Part shown: positions 19,861 through 28,392 of the stretch, one piece after another | Numbering within the stretch: the first letter of the stretch is position 1 | Layout of the letters: each line of letters begins with the position of its first letter | Assembly (NCBI GenBank): GCA_945860225.1 | Contig: CAMAPT010000003.1 | Coordinates: 1-64,000, forward strand | Reading direction: 5' to 3' | DNA length: 64,000 nt | Source: Chitinophaga pinensis | GTDB taxonomy: Bacteria > Bacteroidota > Bacteroidia > B-17B0 > Aurantibacillaceae | Notes under the pieces: model-generated | What the model was told of the DNA's origin: nothing | The model's database searches: none | The model's input: the letters and a program-made list of their open reading frames with translations, nothing else | Made by a program: the position numbers and the translations under genes

Positions 19861-20277
19861 TTATAGTTTTGTTCTGCCTATTTTAATGTTATAGCGAACA
19901 CAATCCCAATATTCTTTTGAATAGCTTACGAATATTTCTGAACCGGGCGAAATATCTTTTTTAGCGACTATAAAACACTTATTATCTTCTATTTCATAAA
20001 CACAATTATTGGTTAAACCTTTTACCCTTCTTAATCCACCTGCATCATTTGCATATCTAGCTAAATACTCTGGAGTATTATACGCATCTATACACTTTTT
20101 TTCGCTAATAAAAAACAAATAACCATCTTCATCTTTTTCAACTCTATTTAAATATTCTTTCCAATCAATAATTTCACCAAGATATTCAATTACCTTTTCT
20201 CCTTTTTTAATTTTAATAGTTGTGTATAACCCCTTACCTGAATTTGGTAATTGTGATTTTTTAATTTTAAATGCCAT
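19861..20277 (-). CDS. SET-domain protein-lysine methyltransferase-like
   Basis: About 138 residues, consisting only of a SET domain. SET motifs: SGKGLYTTIKIKKGE (SAM-binding start), ARYANDAGGLRR in place of the usual RxxNHxC, NNCVYEI, and GSEIFVSYSKEYW (the GEELxxxY region with the catalytic Tyr). Such stand-alone SET proteins methylate lysines; the substrate is unknown. ATG 20277 is chosen over an upstream TTG (20286) because a TAnnTTTG promoter element covers the TTG. The gene stands alone, divergent from the IMPase-like gene. Confidence 0.8.
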   Translation of the reverse strand: MAFKIKKSQLPNSGKGLYTTIKIKKGEKVIEYLGEIIDWKEYLNRVEKDEDGYLFFISEKKCIDAYNTPEYLARYANDAGGLRRVKGLTNNCVYEIEDNKCFIVAKKDISPGSEIFVSYSKEYWDCVRYNIKIGRTKL

Positions 20278-20283
20278 ATATTG

Positions 20284-20291
20284 CAAAGATA
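20284..20291 (-). promoter_or_regulatory. -7 promoter element of the SET-domain gene
   Basis: TATCTTTG on the minus strand lies only 6 nt upstream of the ATG at 20277, which would make the mRNA leaderless or nearly so. No clear TTTG -33 box is found 17-23 nt upstream, so the call rests on the perfect -7 element alone. Confidence 0.5.
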
Positions 20292-20414
20292 TGATTTTAT
20301 TTTTTCAGCCCCATTTAATTTAAAAGGCACAAATAAAAAACAATATCTTACAGCTATTATAATTTAAAAACAAATTTGATTAAGAATTCATCAACAGCAT
20401 TCGTAAATAAAATT

Positions 20415-20422
20415 TAATTTTG
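20415..20422 (+). promoter_or_regulatory. -7 promoter element of the IMPase-like gene
   Basis: TAATTTTG ends 8 nt before the ATG at 20431, again predicting a leaderless or nearly leaderless transcript. No TTTG is found at the right -33 distance; the nearest, 20375-20378, is 36 nt away. Confidence 0.45.
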
Positions 20423-20430
20423 TCTGAAAT

Positions 20431-21219
20431 ATGAATTTAAAAACCACCACACAATTATTAATTGATTGTATTATTGAAGTTGGAGAATATATTAACGATG
20501 AGAGAATACAATTTTCATACAAAGACGTTGAAATAAAAGGGTTAAACGACCTAGTTAGTTACGTTGATAAAGAAGCAGAACTAATCCTTGTTCAAAATTT
20601 ATCGAATATTTTACCCCAAGCAGGTTTTGTGACCGAAGAAAATACTAAAAATGAACCTAAAGATTATAACTGGATTATTGATCCTTTAGATGGGACAACA
20701 AATTTCATACATGGTATACCACATTTTGCAATTAGTGTTGCACTAGAATTTAAAGGTGAAATAATTATTGGAGTTGTATACGAAATAAGTAGAAAAGAAT
20801 GTTTTTCTGCATTCTTAAAAGGTGGGGCATTTTTAAATGGAACGAAAATTTCAGTTTCAAATAGAGAAAATTTATCAGAATCAATTATTGCGACAGGTTT
20901 CCCTATCTGTAATTTTTCTAAAATTGATAGTTATATACAAACTTTAATTTATCTGATGAAAAACACCCACGGTCTGCGAAGAATGGGAGCTGCTTCATTA
21001 GATTTATGTTATGTTGCTTGTGGAAGAGTGGATGCTTTTTTTGAATATAATTTAAAACCATGGGACGTAGCCGCAGGAGCTCTGATCATACAAGAGTCTG
21101 GTGGTGAAGTTTTTGATTTTAAAGGTGAAAATAATTGGTTACACGGATTTGAAATAGTAGCAACTAATTCAAAAATAAAAAATGAATTTGAAAATGTAAT
21201 TAAACTAAATTTTAAATAA
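20431..21219 (+). CDS. Inositol monophosphatase family protein
   Basis: A 262-residue Mg-dependent phosphatase of the SuhB/CysQ/IMPase class, cytosolic. Metal-binding motifs: the Glu of TEENT (about 72), DPLDGTTNFIHG (about 89-100) and WDVAAGALIIQESGG near residue 209. The SuhB-like sequence suggests inositol-1-phosphate or a related sugar phosphate as substrate, but histidinol-phosphatase or PAP-phosphatase activity cannot be excluded. It is convergent with the DUF6089-like gene, with one base between the stop codons. Confidence 0.9.
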   Translation: MNLKTTTQLLIDCIIEVGEYINDERIQFSYKDVEIKGLNDLVSYVDKEAELILVQNLSNILPQAGFVTEENTKNEPKDYNWIIDPLDGTTNFIHGIPHFAISVALEFKGEIIIGVVYEISRKECFSAFLKGGAFLNGTKISVSNRENLSESIIATGFPICNFSKIDSYIQTLIYLMKNTHGLRRMGAASLDLCYVACGRVDAFFEYNLKPWDVAAGALIIQESGGEVFDFKGENNWLHGFEIVATNSKIKNEFENVIKLNFK

Positions 21220-21220
21220 T

Positions 21221-22171
21221 CTAAAATTTAGATCTCAATCTTGTTTTCCTTCTTTTCGGAGGGAAAAATTTACCGAGGGTAACTTGCATAGACATAAAAA
21301 CATCTTTTTGTTTGTCTCCTCTTTGAGCACCAGTCCCATCTGCATTTGGAACAGTCGCCGAAGGAATTAATCCTAAACTAGGGTCCGAAAAAATAACAGA
21401 ATTAGATCCATATGCCTCGGCTAATTCTATTTTATTATAATAAGTCGTACTCACATCGTCAATATAATCGGTGAATGTCTTTCTATAATTAAATTCAATA
21501 CCCAAACTCCAATATTTTTTAAATCTTGTCTTGATTGCAAAACCAACAGGAATACTTAGCTGAATTCTTTTATACTGTTCTGGGCCATTTTTCAAACCTT
21601 GCCCCTCTGTATGCAAATCATAAAGATTCATAGATTCTCCAGTTAATGGATGTTTACCTTTGGGATTAAAATAAAAACATCCCACACCAATAAAAGCTAT
21701 AAATTCTTTTGCTTTACCTCTCTTACGACGTAAGAGAGTCTTCTTAATACTATATCGATGACCTGGTCTTGATGCGTAAAATGAATATTCAAATCTTGTT
21801 GAGAATTCAAATATATTGGATTTAAAATTTAGGTTACGATTGTTTCTATATGGCTCAGAAGTTAATTTATCATCACCAGTAACTAGCATATAATTAAAAG
21901 AAGTGAAAACATTATACGTTTTATTTAACTTATACCTATATCCAATACTTAATGCTGGACGCGCTAATGCATACTCTAAATCTGCCGGAGAATAATCCTT
22001 ACCAATATTATCGGTACCACCTAAATCACCCAAAAATCCAGAGGCACCACCCTGAACGACTAATTCTTTACGATATTTTTTCCAATCATTAGGCCTTGTG
22101 AAATTTTGTGCATTTAGAATGCCGCAAAAAAACACAATTACAAGAAAGGAAAATATTTTTTTTATATCCAC
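21221..22171 (-). CDS. DUF6089-like outer-membrane beta-barrel protein
   Basis: About 316 residues with an N-terminal signal peptide (IFSFLVIVFFCGILNAQ, cleavage after AQ). The body shows alternating aromatic beta strands and the pattern VQGGASGFLGDLGGTDNIG, ALSIGYRYKLNKTYNVF and FSTRFEYSFYASRPGHRYS that I associate with the DUF6089 family. Function is unknown; probably a small outer-membrane barrel. The start is GTG at 22171; no ATG precedes the signal peptide. It lies upstream of, and may be unlinked to, the M23 peptidase on the same strand. Confidence 0.75.
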   Translation of the reverse strand: MDIKKIFSFLVIVFFCGILNAQNFTRPNDWKKYRKELVVQGGASGFLGDLGGTDNIGKDYSPADLEYALARPALSIGYRYKLNKTYNVFTSFNYMLVTGDDKLTSEPYRNNRNLNFKSNIFEFSTRFEYSFYASRPGHRYSIKKTLLRRKRGKAKEFIAFIGVGCFYFNPKGKHPLTGESMNLYDLHTEGQGLKNGPEQYKRIQLSIPVGFAIKTRFKKYWSLGIEFNYRKTFTDYIDDVSTTYYNKIELAEAYGSNSVIFSDPSLGLIPSATVPNADGTGAQRGDKQKDVFMSMQVTLGKFFPPKRRKTRLRSKF

Positions 22172-22188
22172 TACTGATTCAATTTATG

Positions 22189-22196
22189 CAAAAATA
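22189..22196 (-). promoter_or_regulatory. Candidate -7 promoter element of the DUF6089-like gene
   Basis: TATTTTTG on the minus strand, 17 nt upstream of the GTG at 22171, fits TAnnTTTG. No -33 TTTG at a proper distance was found. AT-rich context makes chance matches likely. Confidence 0.35.
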
Positions 22197-22283
22197 ATAA
22201 ATAAACCAAATATTAAAATTTAAACTATCAAAAAAGAAACCAAAAGAATAAAAAATTAGAGTATAAAACGATGATTAATGATA

Positions 22284-23312
22284 TTATACTTTAATTTTTT
22301 GTCCTAAACGTAATTTTTTAGATTGTTTAATGCCATTTTTTCTGCAAATCGCTTTGACTGTTGTGTGATTTCTTCGTGCTATTTTACCTAATGTGTCGCC
22401 TTTTTTAACAATATAAAGTTTGCTAAACTTAGATTTATTATGAGAATCACGACCGTAATTCAAATCCCTCCTGTGCCTCGAATGAAGAGCCCTTAAATCA
22501 TACTTAGTTTCAACATCTGATTTTGTAATCAAAATATTATTATTCTTCAGAATAGCTTCTTCAAAATTAATAAAATCTTCAGGGTCAATTGCTTGCCCTA
22601 AATAACGCATTTCAAAATGCAAATGAGAGCCAAAAGAATGACCAGTGTTCCCGCCTAATCCTAAAATTTGCCCCGCTTGAATGGACTGTCCTGGCTCCAC
22701 CAAAATTTTTGAAAGATGAGCATAAACAGTTTCTAATCCATTGTTATGTCTAATTATCACTACATTCCCATAACTCCTATTGAGTTTAGCAATTCTAACC
22801 ATACCATCAAAAGCAGAAAGAACGGTATCACCTGTTTCTAAATCAATATCTGTACCATAATGAGGTCTACCTTTTCTCCAACCAAATGAAGATGTTACAT
22901 TTCCATCAAACGGCAATACGAAACCACAATCCGTAGAGGTGGTTAGCATAATATTTGCTGAATCTCTTTTAAATGAATTGAAAAAAGAATACGGATGAAT
23001 AGTAGCGGTATCCCAAGATGTATACAAATCTCCAGAAGGGAATGCCAACAATGAATCAACCTCAACATCTTCGTGATTATGTTCATCCGTCAAGGCAAAG
23101 ATTAAAGGATTAACATTTAATCTAGTTGTATCATCTTTTTTTACTATTTTTCTTTTTCCGTCATCTTTAACTGGCTTTTCATCTGGATTAGATAAAATAG
23201 ATACAAAAGAAATTTCATATTTTTCAGAAGACGCTTTTACTGTAAAAGAACTTGAAATAATGAACAAAGTCAATATGACCGATAATTTAATGATATTTTT
23301 TTTAAAATCCAA
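22284..23312 (-). CDS. M23 family peptidase with C-terminal LysM domain
   Basis: A 342-residue exported peptidoglycan hydrolase-like protein. Signal peptide at the N-terminus (NIIKLSVILTLFIISSSFTV). The M23 (LytM) domain is at about 125-235, with the zinc ligands in HYGTDID (H-x3-D) and HLHFE, and GSHLHFEMRYLGQAIDPEDF completing the motif, so it looks catalytically complete. A LysM repeat at about 299-342 (YIVKKGDTLGKIARRN ... LRLGQKIKV) binds peptidoglycan. The apparent start is TTG at 23312. A role in cell separation or wall remodelling is inferred. Confidence 0.92.
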   Translation of the reverse strand: MDFKKNIIKLSVILTLFIISSSFTVKASSEKYEISFVSILSNPDEKPVKDDGKRKIVKKDDTTRLNVNPLIFALTDEHNHEDVEVDSLLAFPSGDLYTSWDTATIHPYSFFNSFKRDSANIMLTTSTDCGFVLPFDGNVTSSFGWRKGRPHYGTDIDLETGDTVLSAFDGMVRIAKLNRSYGNVVIIRHNNGLETVYAHLSKILVEPGQSIQAGQILGLGGNTGHSFGSHLHFEMRYLGQAIDPEDFINFEEAILKNNNILITKSDVETKYDLRALHSRHRRDLNYGRDSHNKSKFSKLYIVKKGDTLGKIARRNHTTVKAICRKNGIKQSKKLRLGQKIKV

Positions 23313-23423
23313 TTTTTTCGAATTTATTTTTAAGATTTACAAATATGTTCTTTTTTTTCATAAATCCAAATGTTAATTCCTGCTAATACAAGTAAAGTTA
23401 TTAACACAAGCGTATTTGTAAAC

Positions 23424-23885
23424 TTAAAAATTGGTCAATTGTTCGAATTCTGGAAATTTTGCCAAAACTTCTAAGTGATTATTTGTTAACTTTAGAAAAA
23501 CATGTTTACACCCATTCGTTATAAATACGGCAGGTACATTCAACGACAAATTATAACGTTGAACTTGATCAACCACCGCTTGAGATATTTCAATTTCAGG
23601 AGCTTTACATTCAACTATAAGCAGAGGTCTTAAATTACTGTCATAAACTAGAATATCTGTTCTACGTTTAGTTTTATTTAAAATAAGCTGCTTTTCGATT
23701 GCAATCAAAGAGGCTGGAATTTTTTTATTTGTAATTAAAAAATGAATAGTATGTTGTCTCACCCACTCTTCGGGAGTTAATACGACAAATTTTTTTCGAA
23801 TCACATCAAATATTTCCCAATTTTCTTTTTTTCTCACGCGAAAATCAAACTTTGGAAAATTCAATATTTTATATTCTAGCAACAT
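23424..23885 (-). CDS. Stand-alone HsdR_N-type (type I restriction R-subunit N-terminal domain) protein
   Basis: A 153-residue protein matching the HSDR_N_2 domain: FPKFDFRVRKKENWEIFDVI, then the PD-(D/E)xK-like core RTDILVYDS ... LLIVECKAPEIEI and VPAVFITNGCKHVF. Asp, Glu and Lys of the nuclease-like core are all present. No helicase, HsdM or HsdS genes are near, so this is not a restriction system. Such single-domain proteins are widespread in Bacteroidota with unknown function. It is divergent from the AMP nucleosidase gene. Confidence 0.82.
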   Translation of the reverse strand: MLLEYKILNFPKFDFRVRKKENWEIFDVIRKKFVVLTPEEWVRQHTIHFLITNKKIPASLIAIEKQLILNKTKRRTDILVYDSNLRPLLIVECKAPEIEISQAVVDQVQRYNLSLNVPAVFITNGCKHVFLKLTNNHLEVLAKFPEFEQLTNF

Positions 23886-23971
23886 ACTTTAGAAAGTAAA
23901 TATATATCAATTTTTAAAGTATTGTGCTGAGTAAATACTTTGTAAATTAGCTACACTTTAAATATGAATGT

Positions 23972-24742
23972 ATGAAAACAAAAGAAGATATTGTAACCAA
24001 CTGGTTACCAAGATACACGGGTCTAAAATTAGAGGAATTTGGTCAATTTATTTTATTAACAAATTTTGTTGGTTACGTAAATATGTTTGCTGAATGGAAT
24101 AATGTTAGTGTAAAAGGATATGATAAACCTATGCAAACGGCCACATTTGAAGGGATAACAATTATTAATTTTAGTATGGGTAGCCCTATGGCTGCAACTA
24201 TTATGGATTTACTTACTGCTGTCAACCCAAAAGCTGTTTTGTTTTTAGGTAAATGCGGTGGGCTAAAAAAGAAAAATGAAATTGGCGATTTAATATTACC
24301 TATAGCTGCAATAAGAGGTGAAGGAACTTCTAATGATTATTTTCCGAGTGAAGTGCCTGCATTACCTTCATTTAATCTTCAAAAAGCCATTTCATATACC
24401 ATTCGTTTAAAAGGAAGAGATTATTGGACTGGAACTGTTTATACAACTAACCGCCGAGTTTGGGAACACGATCAAGTTTTTAAAGATTACTTACGTTCAA
24501 TACGAGTTATGGCAATAGATATGGAAACTGCGACAATTTTCAGTGTTGGTTTTCATAATGAAATTCCGGTAGGCGCACTTTTACTAGTAAGTGATCAACC
24601 TATGATTCCGGAGGGCATTAAAACTGAAGAAAGTGACAAAAAAGTAACAACCGATTTTGTTACAGATCATTTAAAAATTGGTATTGACTCGTTAAAAGAA
24701 TTACAAAAAGCTGGTATTTCAGTCAAACACTTGAGATTTTAG
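23972..24742 (+). CDS. amn: AMP nucleosidase
   Basis: A 256-residue phosphorylase-fold protein that hydrolyses AMP to adenine and ribose-5-phosphate. The short Bacteroidota type lacks the N-terminal domain of E. coli Amn. Signatures: NFSMGSPMAATIMDLL, VLFLGKCGGLKKKNEIGDLI, RGEGTSNDYF, the ribose/base-binding VMAIDMETATIFSVGFHNEI, and LLVSDQPMIPEGIKT. Convergent with the VWA gene (3-bp gap). Confidence 0.92.
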   Translation: MKTKEDIVTNWLPRYTGLKLEEFGQFILLTNFVGYVNMFAEWNNVSVKGYDKPMQTATFEGITIINFSMGSPMAATIMDLLTAVNPKAVLFLGKCGGLKKKNEIGDLILPIAAIRGEGTSNDYFPSEVPALPSFNLQKAISYTIRLKGRDYWTGTVYTTNRRVWEHDQVFKDYLRSIRVMAIDMETATIFSVGFHNEIPVGALLLVSDQPMIPEGIKTEESDKKVTTDFVTDHLKIGIDSLKELQKAGISVKHLRF

Positions 24743-24745
24743 AAT

Positions 24746-26128
24746 TTATTTATACAACTCTACTTTTGTTTCTAAATCGGATGTAATTGTAAATCTTTTT
24801 TCTACTGTATAAATAGACCCCTTAAGGCTTTTTGCGCGCCATTCAATGCGATAATTACCAGGTTGAAGATAATATACTTGTGAGGTCGTATTATTTAAAT
24901 TACATACCCAATCTAATTTTTTATTGTCTTTAAGTATACAACCATCACCATTATCTAATGCTCTAACAACTAACATTCCTGCATTTGGTATTTCTAATAA
25001 TTTTGTTTGAGACTGAACGACTTTAACACTACTAATATAAGTTCTTGGTAACGTTAATATTTCTAAATCATATGAGCCTGTAATATACTTTTCTATGGTA
25101 TTCATTTGTTGAACATGCAATGTTTTCATATCGCTAATCGTTTTTCTAACAATACACTTTACCTTTTCGTTAAAATTATATATTCCTACTGGCCTTCGTA
25201 ATTCAATATATCCTTGAGGTGCATCAATTGCTATGATATTATGTTTTCCTTGCGTTAAGTTGGCATTTTTACTTTCGGTAGGAGGAATGGTATGAGCGAC
25301 CACTTTATAACAAGGATATTCATCAATGCATAAAGTATCGGGGTGATTAACAACATTTAAAGTGTGTAAATAATTATAGATATAACTATGTTTGTTTGAA
25401 TCATAAAAGGTCATTGATACATTAGTTTCTGTGGGCAGGGATTTAGTATCTAATAGATTTACCTGAACAGTTGTTTTATTTTTCTTTTGATTGGATATGA
25501 TAGAGCTTATGTTCGACAAAGTTTGTGTATTATCAAAATCATAGTAATCGCCTACGCACTCAAACGTTTTAATTTGCTCAAGTGTTAATCCTATTCCTAT
25601 AATAAAGGGTTTAAATACAATACCTTTTTCCATCAATTTTTGTCTTGCTTTACAAGGATCTCCATCACATTCTTCTATTCCATCTGTAATTAATATAATC
25701 ATATTAATCGATTTTGTATCTGAAAAATCATTTGCTGCTTCTGTTAACGAATGTTCTATTGGTGTAATTCCGGTTGGATTAGCCTCCGCCACTTTATTTT
25801 TTATTAATCCGATATTATTTGGGCCAAAAGGAACTATTAATTTGGAATCTTTACAATCGCCTGGCGGATATGCAACGGTACTTCCATACATTCTCAGAGC
25901 AAATTGAATATTTTTTTGCTTATTAAGACTGTCTATAAAATCATAAAATAATTCTTTCGCGCCTTGAATACGGGTTTTTGCGCCATGTTTGGTTTTCATA
26001 CTTTTACTTGCATCAAAAACAAATAAAACTCTCTTTAAAGTTACTTCTGCTTTTTTAACCTGAGATAATAGATTTATAGTACCAAAACATACAAAAACAT
26101 AAAAAATAATAAATAGAAGTTTTCTCAT
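24746..26128 (-). CDS. Exported von Willebrand factor A domain protein
   Basis: About 460 residues from ATG 26128, chosen because it begins directly with a signal peptide (MRKLLFIIFYVFVCFG ... LSQ); the frame extends 19 codons further upstream. The VWA domain spans about 30-200 with a full MIDAS metal site: FDASKSMK (DxSxS), TGITPIEHSL and ITDGIEECDGDPC. The C-terminal half (about 220-460) is beta-rich and not recognised. Probably a periplasmic or surface protein for ligand binding. It lies 88 nt behind the T9SS cargo gene and could be co-transcribed with it. Confidence 0.85.
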   Translation of the reverse strand: MRKLLFIIFYVFVCFGTINLLSQVKKAEVTLKRVLFVFDASKSMKTKHGAKTRIQGAKELFYDFIDSLNKQKNIQFALRMYGSTVAYPPGDCKDSKLIVPFGPNNIGLIKNKVAEANPTGITPIEHSLTEAANDFSDTKSINMIILITDGIEECDGDPCKARQKLMEKGIVFKPFIIGIGLTLEQIKTFECVGDYYDFDNTQTLSNISSIISNQKKNKTTVQVNLLDTKSLPTETNVSMTFYDSNKHSYIYNYLHTLNVVNHPDTLCIDEYPCYKVVAHTIPPTESKNANLTQGKHNIIAIDAPQGYIELRRPVGIYNFNEKVKCIVRKTISDMKTLHVQQMNTIEKYITGSYDLEILTLPRTYISSVKVVQSQTKLLEIPNAGMLVVRALDNGDGCILKDNKKLDWVCNLNNTTSQVYYLQPGNYRIEWRAKSLKGSIYTVEKRFTITSDLETKVELYK

Positions 26129-26215
26129 GAAATTTGAAAATGCTAAGATGTCTTGATTTTTAATGTTGTTGTAAAATGAAATCAAAACTTATTAATAAAG
26201 AAGTGCTAAGAAAAT

Positions 26216-28246
26216 TTATTTTACCAGTGTTAAATACCCTTTTTTCTGAACAAATTCTCCTCTTGAATTTTTAAATTCTATTAGATAAGTATAAACCATA
26301 TCTTGCGCATTTTCTCCAGTCCAACCTTCCTGATAATTTTGAGTTTCAAAAACCACATTACCCCACCGATTAAAAACCTTAACATGATAATCTGTTTTAT
26401 CTATAAATTGAAGAATGGGTTTCCACACGTTATTTATTCCATTTGGAGCAAATGCATTTGGAATAAAAATCTGTCCATCGACATAAGCATTAGCAAAATT
26501 TGACATAGATTTATTCTTGAATCCGTAAATATTCCCTACACCTTCTACAGCTTCTATATAATATGAAAAAGTACCTTCTTCCAAGCTAAATTCCTGAATG
26601 TTATCGACATATGTATTAATTGGTGCAGAAAGATTGATAATTGGGATGGTATCAATTTTCCCATTAACTCCCCGATAGATATTATAAGATTTCACCCCCC
26701 CACTCCATCCTAAATAATCATCCCAAACCAATTGGTTCAGAAATAAATTATCATCATTCTTATTGACTTTTAATATTATATTTTTCGAAATATTACTTTC
26801 AACTCCGAGATTATTGCAATTATCGATAATTTGAACTTTATAAAAATATGTCTTTACTTCTGTATTTACATCGTAGTCAACGTATAATAAAGTTCTGCTT
26901 GAAGAAAAAGGAATAAAAGATTTTTGAAGAAATGTAAGACCGTCTATACTTCGGTATATGTTACATCCTTTATACGAGTAGGTAGAATCTATTGTAAAAG
27001 TAAGTTCAATATTATGATTATCCGGGGCTACACTTACCGAATTTATAAAAACAAAAGCAGGAGCTAAAACAGCTTTAGAGATAAAACAAACTGAATTAGA
27101 ACTTGCACTTATCGATTTATCTGAATTACTAACCCTTATTAAATAACACCATGTCCCAACTTTATGAACTTGTTTATATGTAAAAGTAGTTAAAGTTGTG
27201 GTTCCAACTGACGTATAAGGAGCCCCATTTAAAGACGAAAAGATCTCGTAATACAAAATACCTTTTTTTAAATTATTGTAAGGAGTCCAGGTTAAACTAA
27301 CACCATTTGAGCAAGAATCATAATTTGCAGGACTTAAAAACATGGAATTATGGGTTAAACTAGGAATACTATAATTTCCACAACTATCTATAGCAGAAAT
27401 ACAAAATCCTTCGGGAGCATTGTTTGCTTTTGACAATAAATAAATATATGATGAATTATTCCTACCAAGAATAGTATCTATAGGAATTAAAATGCCTCCG
27501 TTAGATTTAAAAATCACATATCTATCAACATCTGTAGCAGCTGATTTCGACCAACCGATAACCGATTGACTATTCTGATTTACAGTGACCGAATCCAGTT
27601 CCAAAATAACTGGTGGTTGAAGATTTTTACAAGTATCTCCTTTTATGTTGGATTGGGATACACAACCAGTGCTAGCAGAGATTTCTACTTTGTAGTTATA
27701 AAATACTTTACACCTGTCAGTGGTATCCTTATAATTTAATTTATTACCAAAATAAACCTTCGTCCATAAATTTCTTGGGAATTCTCTTGAAACAGTATAG
27801 GATAATATTGAACTAGGTGTTTTATCGATTGAATTCCAATTAAGATTAACAATTCCATTTCCTGGATTACTTAAGTTTAAAAACAATGACCGCAATGTAT
27901 CTGAGGCAACTGATGTATTAGTTCCGTTTATAGTTGTAGTCAAAAAATAATATTGAGATTGTGAACCCACACTTGTTGGCGAATGAGTAAAACTTGTTTG
28001 AGTTGGTATATTAGCTCTTCCTACTAATGAAAAGGGACCAATTTGAGTTGCTGATGTCCAAATTTGATATTCTGTTAATACACCTGCCGGAATCGGCGGA
28101 GTTTCCCATGATAAAACTGCACTTGTAGAAGTAAGTACAGATACGCATCTTAGTTTAGGCGGACTAAGCTGTGCATATATATCATAAAAGGAAAAAATAT
28201 GCCAAATGAACCAAAAATATATACTTCCTTTATTCAAAAAACACAC
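26216..28246 (-). CDS. Large secreted protein with fibronectin III-like repeats and T9SS type-B sorting domain
   Basis: A 676-residue protein with a signal peptide ending SFYDIYAQ. Several Fn3-like repeats follow (SAVLSWETPPIPAGVLTEYQ near the N-terminus, GVSLTWTPYNNLKKG in the middle). The last ~90 residues form a gliding-motility/CHU_C type-B C-terminal domain: IFIPNAFAPNGINNVWKP, DYHVKVFNRWGNVVFE, WTGENAQDMVYTYLIEF, ending KKGYLTLVK. This directs export by the type IX secretion system. The start is GTG (28246) directly after a TAA, or TTG three codons later. Adhesive function is inferred. Confidence 0.88.
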   Translation of the reverse strand: MCFLNKGSIYFWFIWHIFSFYDIYAQLSPPKLRCVSVLTSTSAVLSWETPPIPAGVLTEYQIWTSATQIGPFSLVGRANIPTQTSFTHSPTSVGSQSQYYFLTTTINGTNTSVASDTLRSLFLNLSNPGNGIVNLNWNSIDKTPSSILSYTVSREFPRNLWTKVYFGNKLNYKDTTDRCKVFYNYKVEISASTGCVSQSNIKGDTCKNLQPPVILELDSVTVNQNSQSVIGWSKSAATDVDRYVIFKSNGGILIPIDTILGRNNSSYIYLLSKANNAPEGFCISAIDSCGNYSIPSLTHNSMFLSPANYDSCSNGVSLTWTPYNNLKKGILYYEIFSSLNGAPYTSVGTTTLTTFTYKQVHKVGTWCYLIRVSNSDKSISASSNSVCFISKAVLAPAFVFINSVSVAPDNHNIELTFTIDSTYSYKGCNIYRSIDGLTFLQKSFIPFSSSRTLLYVDYDVNTEVKTYFYKVQIIDNCNNLGVESNISKNIILKVNKNDDNLFLNQLVWDDYLGWSGGVKSYNIYRGVNGKIDTIPIINLSAPINTYVDNIQEFSLEEGTFSYYIEAVEGVGNIYGFKNKSMSNFANAYVDGQIFIPNAFAPNGINNVWKPILQFIDKTDYHVKVFNRWGNVVFETQNYQEGWTGENAQDMVYTYLIEFKNSRGEFVQKKGYLTLVK

Positions 28247-28358
28247 TTAAATAATTGCACTTCAGATACAAAGAAACGAATTTAAGTGCATTTTAGTGTA
28301 AATGAAGGTAAAAACAATTAAAAACTATATTTTACTAAGCAACTTTTAACAAAAACAA

Positions 28359-28366
28359 TATTTTTG
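28359..28366 (+). promoter_or_regulatory. Candidate -7 promoter element of the thiolase gene
   Basis: TATTTTTG lies 26 nt before the ATG of the thiolase gene and fits TAnnTTTG. No TTTG at the -33 position. Confidence 0.4.
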
Positions 28367-28392
28367 CACAACACAATATAAATAATAACAAC

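Noticed and set aside
23939-23959. Possible promoter before the AMP nucleosidase gene (TTTG then TACACTTT)
   Set aside because: The spacer is only 9 nt and the second element does not match TAnnTTTG.
26129-26185. Upstream start for the VWA protein
   Set aside because: The 19-residue extension is polar and precedes a complete signal peptide that begins at ATG 26128.
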